A DNA stretch of 64,000 bases from Verpa conica (lineage: Eukaryota; Ascomycota; Pezizomycetes; Pezizales; Morchellaceae), in contig JAUFSD010000003.1 of NCBI GenBank assembly GCA_033030425.1, positions 2,728,001 through 2,792,000 of the forward strand. The letters are read 5' to 3'. The first letter of the stretch is position 1, and every line of letters starts with the position of its first letter. The position numbers and the translations under genes are program-made. Below the pieces are notes generated by a model. It searched no databases. It saw only the letters and a list, made by a program, of their open reading frames with translations, and was not told the DNA's origin. Of this stretch, positions 57,111 through 64,000 are shown one piece after another.

Positions 57111-58042
57111 TACAGAGGAGGGCGGAGGGCAGAGGGTGGAGGGTAGATGTTGAAGATCGCGAGGGTATTGTTGTCTGGAGACGCGAATTCTTTCGAGTTC
57201 CCCTTGCGTAGTGTGTAGTGACAACAGTGCCCCGCGCGGGTCCTATCGCGCGCTATCGCAACGGAATCTCAATTGAGCTTCAACGGTGGGAGGCACTACA
57301 TGTAGGTATTAGGGCAAAACAAGCTGGAGGGGGGGTTTTATCTTTTTGTTTATAATAATAAGATTTATGATTCACTTTTGTAGAATTAACTAGATTAAAT
57401 ATTTTGATTCAAGAGTCACTAACTATATATACTCTTTTTAAATCATCTTTAGAAATCTAGGGATTATTTATAATATTGTTACCTCGGATTAGCTAGTTTG
57501 TTCTAGATTAATGCCGTGGGACCTTAGAGCTGACAGAAAAAAATGCGACCTACTTAGCTAATTCAGGTAGGAATAACTTGTAGATAACTACATCTTTCGT
57601 GCCTAAGTAGGGTTTAGTCATAAACTGTCACTCGGGCTGCTTCTTGCTCTGGATTAACACCCACGAGTAAAGTATACAGTAAATCAGCAAATAGGGGATT
57701 TTACAGGTTCTATATCCTTGGGAATTATCATTTTCTATTTCTTTTAGGCAGAATCAAGTAGAATACGTCTTGGATAAGTCAACTTGACTGCAGATGGAGG
57801 GGCCAGTTAGATATCCCTGCTGAGTCAGCAGCAGACAGTTGCCCACTCCTTGTGGATGATTCGCACCCAATACGGAGATTCTGCCCCTCCTCTGGGCAGC
57901 CTCATTGATGCCCGCGTCGTCCCTCACTGTAAATCTCAACAACTCCAAACAGCTCCAGCTCCAGCTCCAGCTATCCCCCCACCCACGGTATCTTCATCGT
58001 CTATCCATCTCCATCTTCTAGACCTGCATCTATACTGCCAAA
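57111..58042. promoter_or_regulatory. Divergent intergenic region between SPC97 and PUP2
   Basis: 932 bases between divergent starts. TACATGTA at 57297 and a CCAGCT short repeat at about 57955-57972, 70-90 bases before the PUP2 ATG. No gene seen. Confidence 0.55.
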
Positions 58043-59090
58043 ATGTTTATTGCACGGTCAGAATACGGTTTGTTTCACCCTCCCGGCCTACAGTTAACAA
58101 AAACCCGGCAATGCTAACTATCACTAGATCGCGGTATCAAGTCCGTAATCTATCAATCCAAACCCTACCTCGAACTTCAAACTAACTCATATTCAGCACC
58201 TTCTCTCCCGAAGGTCGCCTCTTCCAGGTCGAATACTCTCTTGAAGCAATCAAGCTCGGCTCTACTGCTATCGGGGTACTAAATCCCACCATACACCCCC
58301 CTCCAAATCACTAAACTGACAAATCGATTCCTCCTCCGGAACCACAGGTAGCAACTGGGTATGGTGTAATAATTGGTGTAGAAAAGCGTGTAACCTCCCC
58401 GCTACTCGAAGCCTCCTCCGTTGAGAAGATTGTCGAAATCGACCGACACATCGGATGCGCTATGTCCGGACTACAAGCGGACGCAAGGTCTATGATTGAG
58501 CATGCCCGCGTCGAGTCTCAGAATCACTTCTTTCATTACAATGAGCCTCTCCGTGTCGAGAGCTGTACTCAGGCGATTTGTGATCTAGCACTTCGGTTTG
58601 GGGAGGGCGCAGATGGAGAAGAGAGTATTATGTCGAGGCCTTTTGGTGTTGCGTTGCTGATTGCTGGATATGATGAAGATGGTCCACAGCTGTACGTATC
58701 ACTAGGCCTTCTGATCTCTCGGTGATGCTAATATGGTCGGGTTGAGATAAGGTATCACGCGGAACCTTCAGGCACCTTTTATAGATATGATGCGAAAGCT
58801 ATTGGATCGGGTAGTGAGGGTGCCCAGGCTGAACTTCAGAATGAATACCACAGTGTAATTTCTCGCACTATTTAGCTAAATTCACATAAATTGGGGTTGC
58901 TAACACCTATCTACAGTCATTGACACTCCAAGAAGCTGAAACAATGGTTCTCAAGACTCTGAAGCAGGTAATGGAGGAGAAACTTGACTCTAAGAATGTC
59001 CAACTAGCTAGCGTTACCAAGGAGAGGGGTTTCAAGATTTACACGGACGATGAGATGGCCGAGGTTGTTTTGAGGTTGGGAAATGCTTAA
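58043..59090 (+). CDS. PUP2: 20S proteasome subunit alpha-5
   Basis: Six exons: 58043..58067, 58128..58140, 58197..58275, 58348..58691, 58752..58854, 58917..59090; 245 residues; introns 56-72 nt. Exon 2 is a 13-nt microexon encoding the DRGI part of [20 protein letters not shown], the alpha-subunit N-terminal signature, which is obtained only with this exon included. Further family blocks: [72 protein letters not shown] and [19 protein letters not shown]. Alpha-5 is a structural ring subunit of the proteasome core. Length equals that of yeast Pup2 within a few residues. The neighbouring divergent GCP2 gene and the downstream kinase-like gene are functionally unrelated. Confidence 0.96.
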
Positions 59091-59497
59091 GGGTGGTTGG
59101 AACATCTTTTTTCACGAAAAAGCTCATGTCCCATACAGTAAATACTACTTCGTTGAACAAATGGTAGGAAGCTGGTAACCAAAGAAATAGAAGAAGGAAA
59201 GCTGAGAGTCAAATCCGTGCATTGCCTGTTTTCTTTCATTCGCTCAGAGAGCTCGTGATTTTAATGTTTTGTTATTTTGACTAGAGTTGATTACACTGGG
59301 TATCTTCAAATATTCTCGGTTGTGCATACGCGAAACGTTGACTAAGGATAGTTTGTAGGTCCACAGCTGCAGAGAAACATCTACTAGAAACTACGACTCC
59401 TACCACAATACTTATCCATCCGTTTTCTTTCTGATTCTATCTCTTAGCCCATCATCATTTTTAGAACTCTCTATCTATAGCTGAGCAGCCTACTAGT
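59091..59497. other. Intergenic region, PUP2 to kinase-like gene
   Basis: No coding evidence; promoter of the next gene expected here. Confidence 0.55.
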
Positions 59498-61150
59498 ATG
59501 GCTCCCAGTTCCTCCGCCCAGCTAGGTGTTAAGTACCCAACAAATGGAAGATGGACTATCTATGGTCGCAGCGGCCCTTCAATCTACGCCCAACCTCACT
59601 TTATTGCATACCCTCTGTTCGTACCTATCTGGATTCAAGGCGACATCCTCATCCATATAGGCATTAGAGAAGTGCCAGATGGATTGATTAAGGACTCAAC
59701 ATATACTAAATCAAAATTTTACAAGAGGCTTCTCAAACTTCTCACAAACATATCACAGGACCCTGAATATCCATTTGAGAGGGAGTATAGATCTGTTCCA
59801 TTCAATGACTCACACGTAGGGATCAAGTGGAGCTCTCAGGATTACTGTGATGGTGTGGAGTCTGATATATATTGGGGGTCCAAGTTTGAAGAGGAGACAC
59901 GCTCAATGGTTTTTCTAAGGAATGTGTGGGGGTTTGGAAGGGAAGGTTTTGAGAAGGAGTTAGAGACTGGAACCGGGATGCCGGCGGGGATACCATTGGA
60001 TAGATTGAGGGTTAGGGCGTGGCTGCATGATACTGTTGCACTAGTTTCGGTGGATGGTCGTGAAGAGATACTGTATGCTTTTAAGACTAATCGTTCACCA
60101 CAGGGATTATATCAGGAGATATATACACTTCTTAGTACACCGTTGCACCCGAATATCATTGAGAGGCCTTGTTTTCTGGTGACTAAACACACTGCTCATT
60201 CTATACTACATCCATTGGATCCGGCATCGCGGTATTGTCTTGAACCTACACAGCCGGTAATTGGGTTCTTGACACCATACCACTCTGGTGGGAGTCTCAA
60301 GAGTTATATGAAATGCCATACAATAACTCTTAAGCAACAGGCAACATGGGCTCTACAGCTAGCCTCTGCGCTTCTACATATTCTCGAATATGCAGGTACC
60401 AACGGAAAGTGCGGCTGGTACAGCGCTCTCAAGATGGATAATATAGTTCTCGACTCCTCTGGCAATCTACGCTTGATTGACTTTGAATCATCAGGGACAT
60501 GGTTACAGTATACGCCGATTGAGGTTATATCAAAAGTTCAAGGCGCTGGAAGGATCTCCCGTTTCATGAGTTGGACAGGTGCCAAATACTCACTCAGCAC
60601 GACCCCAGAGCCTGGAGATATGTGCTCCATTTGCAGCCCACACCCATGTTCTGTCCCGTCAGGCGCAACAAAGAGTGAGTGCTACGCCGTACATGAGGAG
60701 ATCCTTGACTACAGGTTCTCGCAAACGAATATCATAAACCCATCAAAGCCAAACTCAGGTGAAAACTACAAAGGCCCTACACAGCACTGGAAAACACCCT
60801 TCTGGACGGACGCTACAGACGTGGAACGTGAAGCGGCGATGGCCTGGATGCTGGGCTGTTGTCTATGGTGTATATTTGAAGAGAAGCCATGTCTGTCAGA
60901 AATGGGTAGTGAATGGTTCCCAGTGGGTACTAATTTGTGGAAGAGGGTTAATAGAGATATTCCTGTTGATGCGTTGGATACTGTTAGAAAGGCGCTACAG
61001 ACGTATGCGAATAGGCCAAAGTTACGTGAAATGTACAAGGTTATGAAACACTGGGAAGGGGCCTTAATTGGGAGGAAAGGGGTTGTGGTGAAGAGCGAGA
61101 AGAGTGAAGATAATGAGTGGGGAAGTCATAGAGCTCATGGGATAAATTGA
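59498..61150 (+). CDS. Protein-kinase-like protein lacking the catalytic aspartate (probable pseudokinase)
   Basis: Single exon, 550 residues, with an intact frame. The first ~190 residues are not recognised (contains IYGRSGPSIYAQ, FEREYRSVPFNDSHVGIKW). A kinase fold is suggested from ~190: YAFKTN with a candidate beta-3 Lys at 196, LLSTPLHPNII (alpha-C to beta-4), VIGFLTPYHSGGSLKSYM (hinge), WALQLASALLHILEYAG (helix E). The catalytic loop reads YSALKMDNIVLD (308-319): the HRD Asp is replaced by Ala-310 while Lys and Asn of KxxN remain. The DFG equivalent is IDFES (327-331), so the metal-binding Asp is kept. A Cys-rich insert CSICSPHPC (about 378-386) follows, and the C-lobe is diverged. No membrane segment or signal peptide was seen. 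Function unknown. The first ATG fits the start of the open frame. Confidence 0.72.
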   Translation: MAPSSSAQLGVKYPTNGRWTIYGRSGPSIYAQPHFIAYPLFVPIWIQGDILIHIGIREVPDGLIKDSTYTKSKFYKRLLKLLTNISQDPEYPFEREYRSVPFNDSHVGIKWSSQDYCDGVESDIYWGSKFEEETRSMVFLRNVWGFGREGFEKELETGTGMPAGIPLDRLRVRAWLHDTVALVSVDGREEILYAFKTNRSPQGLYQEIYTLLSTPLHPNIIERPCFLVTKHTAHSILHPLDPASRYCLEPTQPVIGFLTPYHSGGSLKSYMKCHTITLKQQATWALQLASALLHILEYAGTNGKCGWYSALKMDNIVLDSSGNLRLIDFESSGTWLQYTPIEVISKVQGAGRISRFMSWTGAKYSLSTTPEPGDMCSICSPHPCSVPSGATKSECYAVHEEILDYRFSQTNIINPSKPNSGENYKGPTQHWKTPFWTDATDVEREAAMAWMLGCCLWCIFEEKPCLSEMGSEWFPVGTNLWKRVNRDIPVDALDTVRKALQTYANRPKLREMYKVMKHWEGALIGRKGVVVKSEKSEDNEWGSHRAHGIN

Positions 61151-61543
61151 TGTGGTAAGTCTCTTTAAGGTTTGATATCACTATTTAGCTGGTTCTTGTG
61201 TGAATTTCTACTAATTTTTAATAAAGTACTATAATGCGAGAGATTACCATGTCATAGAATGATTGTGAGATAATGAAGGCTATAAACATAAAGTCTTACC
61301 ACCCTCATAATAATCCGAGTGATAGCTCATGATATACAATAAAACTAGGCTATGTTTGGGATTGGGTATCTTATGCACATTCTGTAATATCCTCTATATC
61401 GACTTAGAAAAGACTAAATGATAAATTTGCCCAAGTTATTATCGCTAGAAAAATAACAATGATATTTCGTGAAGCTTGTATGCACTAAAAGAAAATGCTA
61501 AAGAAAACAGTGTATGAAGAGCATAAAATACATGTATGTTAAG
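61151..61543. other. Convergent 3' flanks of kinase-like gene and VPS33
   Basis: AT-rich; TACATGTA at 61529; no gene. Confidence 0.55.
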
Positions 61544-64000
61544 CTATGCGGTTGCCGCCCGAATCATCTTATTACCATTAATAATAGCAGTAGTACCAAT
61601 GAGAATCTGTCTCCGACCTATGAAAGTCGTCAGTATAGTTCAATAATGCAAACCCTAAATGAAAGATTGAAAGATTGAAGGGGGAAAGAATAGATAACGT
61701 ACCTTCCTCACGCTTGCCAATAAATCTCAGCGCTGCAATCTCTGTAAATGTACACCCTCCAATAAAGAACACCACGGTAACTTTCTTCTCAGCCTGCCCG
61801 TTCAATATGTTCCTAGCCCTAACAGCTTTATCCTCCCCTCTCTGAAACTCATCAAAAGTCTTTCCTTTGATGTTTTTCAATACGTCTTCAAAGCCTTTCC
61901 AGCCCGCTGCGCCAGAACTTATAGCTGTGTTAGCCCCTTTCGCTGTAGCAGTCATGAGTGGCTTCTGGATGATGCATTGGACTAGACGGACGCTGAGTGG
62001 TGCGTAGCCAGAGTAGACGTAGGATATGTCATCCGGGTTGTGTTCGTTCACTTCGTCTACAATTAACTTTAGAACCTTGCGGAGATTTGTATAGTTCGTC
62101 CTTGTAATTCCCGATGCGGCAAGCACTGTGCGTGACTGGAGCAGCTGAAGCTTTTCGAGAGCATCTAGAGTTAAAACATGGTTATAGCCGTAAGCATGTA
62201 AGATCTCCCGTTTGAAGTTTTCGAGATCTTTTGGTTTCAGCCCTTGGCTAATGAGAGACTCAATGCAGAGTAGTCGTAAGACAGCTTCAACTGGGGCATT
62301 CCGTGCAATAAGCTCTTCTATTGCGTCATGTTGACTAGATGGGTCTACACCTGCGGCAAGGTCTGTAATGGTTTGAGGTTAGAGTGCTATTTGTGTGGTC
62401 CTTCATTCCACTTTGTAGCAAGATTTCAACCGTGCCAATCTATAATTGGATAAGGTCACTTGCTTCAATGGGGAACAGATGGAGTAGAGTTGGAGGGGCC
62501 TACTTTGTTGCACTTCTAAAACCTTATTGAAAATGTCTGAGCGAGTGTGCTTCATTATCTCCTCGGCTAGGCCAGTGTGTAACCGTAGTGATTGGTGTTC
62601 CTGCTGTAGACCACCAAGCTTGCTAACAAAATCACGGATCTCCGAAACCGTTTTTGCTTGATGGCGACCTTCATAGTCATCGTTCAGTCTTCTAGCTACT
62701 TTATTAAGCAGGTTTCCTACAATCGCGAAGTTAGTATCTCGAAGGTTCTCGAACAACTTATCCTCAGAGCTTAAGAGAACTGGTCTTTTCTGCTTTGAAG
62801 ATGATATGGGAACTGTAGCTGATGACGACGAAGAGGGGACAGCTCCTGGCTGTTGCTGCTGTGGAGGCCCTACAAGGGCAGCGTCTAGCTCTATCTTTGC
62901 TATCTGTTCTATCAGCAATCAAGTCTACATCTAGAACGTCTAGGCAGTATTTTTACAATTATGAATTCCGATAGTCTCATCAATTAATCCTTCATAGGTG
63001 AGTTGTGTTAGTAGTGGGGTAACCATATCTGATTCCCTGTCTACCACAATCAATTCCCCAAGTATACTACTTGGGGTTAATTCGAAAAGATTTGTATCAG
63101 ACGCGTCCTCCTCGCCTCGCATACGAATGAGAGCATCTGCAAGTCGTCGCGCACAATCGCCTTTTCCGATTATACGGGGAAACAGGCCATAGCGGCGCTG
63201 GATCCCCATAAGAGCACGGGCTGAGTAAAATATCGAGGTATAATCCTTGCGCTAGGTAATTGTAAGAACAGATCGTAAACTAGAAGTTGTACTAGAAATA
63301 ATAGGATGATGTCTAAGGGGCATACAAGGTACAGCTCCTCAAAAGAATCCTCAAGTTCCAGTGAAAGAACGTCTGGCTCCAATGCGAGGAAGTGTAGCGG
63401 GAATTCGCCAATTGTTACATCCCCCAAGACACCCTCGTCCTCAAGAATCTTCTCGCATACTAGTGTCCGCCGGGGTACGAAAAGGATTGTATACTCGAAA
63501 TCCTGGCCAGGAATTTTGGCATTTTTTTTAATATGGGCTACTCAAGTAGAATATGTCAGCTTTTCTGGTTCCTCGTTACTGTTGATAGAATTCTCCCAAC
63601 GATAACAGTTTATACTTTTGGGGAAGCTGGAAGTGTATCTATATTGGGCACAAGACTGACTATGCCGAGTGAAAGATGAAGCTCCACACAGCCTACTTTT
63701 GGCCCGTAAAAAAAAAAAAATACAAAGCCCTTACTAGAATGATATAAGAATTACTACATACCTGCTATTGCGTATGTATTTTTAACTGTGCATCGTACTA
63801 GAAATACTATGTTCTTTTGGGTAGCATCAACAACACCATCTTCTAGCCAGAATATCTTGTCGACGCCATGTTCCTAAACCAAATATCACATTATTACTAC
63901 AAGAGTCTCCAGGGGGTAGTAAGAAAGCTAGATGGTCGCACTTGGAGAGCGGAGAACTTTGAAAAGAGACCGAGGGGACCGCTGAGCGACTTGTCGAGAA
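61544..64000 (-). CDS. VPS33: Vacuolar sorting protein VPS33 (Sec1/Munc18 family), 5' truncated
   Basis: Seven exons visible: 64000..63942 (cut by window end), 63873..63762, 63537..63326, 63251..62957, 62899..62504, 62362..61703, 61617..61544; 602 codons visible. Introns are 57-224 nt; all junctions keep one frame. Ordered family blocks: LDKSLSGPLGLFSKFSALQ, GVDKIFWLE, NIVFLVRCTVK, EYTILFVPRRTLVCEKILED, IGEFPLHFLALEPDVLSLE, SARALMGIQRRYGLFPRIIG, LGELIVVDRESDMVTPLLTQ, LTYEGLIDETIGIHN, ARRLNDDYEGRHQAKTVSEI, EVQQNLAAGVDPS, and the C-terminal VVFFIGGCTFTEIAALRFI. It is the SM-protein subunit of the HOPS and CORVET tethering complexes at vacuole and endosome and chaperones SNARE assembly there. 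A Gln/Ser-rich loop near VGPPQQQQPG sits in domain 3. Only the extreme N-terminus is missing. Confidence 0.94.

Overview
The window is nuclear DNA from a filamentous ascomycete. Almost every gene is interrupted by introns of 42-224 nt (mostly 49-85 nt) with GT..AG ends and short CTRAY-like branch sites. The proteins are ascomycete orthologues: a Ser3-type phosphoglycerate dehydrogenase, a CYS-3/MetR-like bZIP factor, a Sec9 t-SNARE, Spt6, and an FMO-DUF6314 oxidase. Long AT-rich intergenic tracts with transposon remnants suggest a repeat-bearing Pezizomycotina genome, perhaps Pezizomycetes; the species cannot be fixed from sequence alone.

Layout, left to right. 1-3 kb: 3' part of the DBP6 helicase and a mitochondrial-type seryl-tRNA synthetase. 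3.2-5 kb: a decayed F-box gene and a TA-flanked pogo-like MITE. 5.1-7.4 kb: an FMO-DUF6314 protein, then a 582-bp long-TIR element. 9.4-13.6 kb: a four-exon SNF2 ATPase. 14.5-19.2 kb: RPS8, BCD1 and a bZIP regulator, all on the minus strand. 19.2-26.3 kb: a gene desert holding a fold-back element that carries a nested poly(A) retro-insert. 26.4-28.4 kb: 3-phosphoglycerate dehydrogenase. 29.3-31.7 kb: one open frame joining a MOB/phocein protein to phosphopantetheine adenylyltransferase. 32.5-37.4 kb: cytosolic MetRS, divergent LTO1, and the tiny mitofissin gene ATG44. 38-41.6 kb: TAF10 and ataxin-10. 43.6-47 kb: an F-box/zinc protein and a kinase relic. 47.2-64 kb: SPT6, SEC9, GCP2/SPC97, PUP2, a kinase-like protein without the catalytic Asp, and the 5'-truncated VPS33.

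Most genes are housekeeping: ribosome and snoRNP assembly (DBP6, RPS8, BCD1, LTO1), tRNA charging (two synthetases), transcription (SPT6, TAF10), membrane fusion (SEC9, VPS33), spindle poles (GCP2) and proteolysis (PUP2). There is no operon-like logic. The accessory layer is limited to mobile-element relics, two pseudogenes, an F-box gene and the pseudokinase.

Main observations for follow-up: the MOB-PPAT fusion; about 16 copies of the palindrome TACATGTA, all outside predicted exons; the nested retro-insertion with a 16-bp duplication; and gene-structure oddities (a start codon alone in its exon, a 13-nt microexon, two GC-AG introns). Exon borders were deduced by eye from splice signals and family alignment memory; each model was checked to stay in frame and the complete ones to sum to whole codons.
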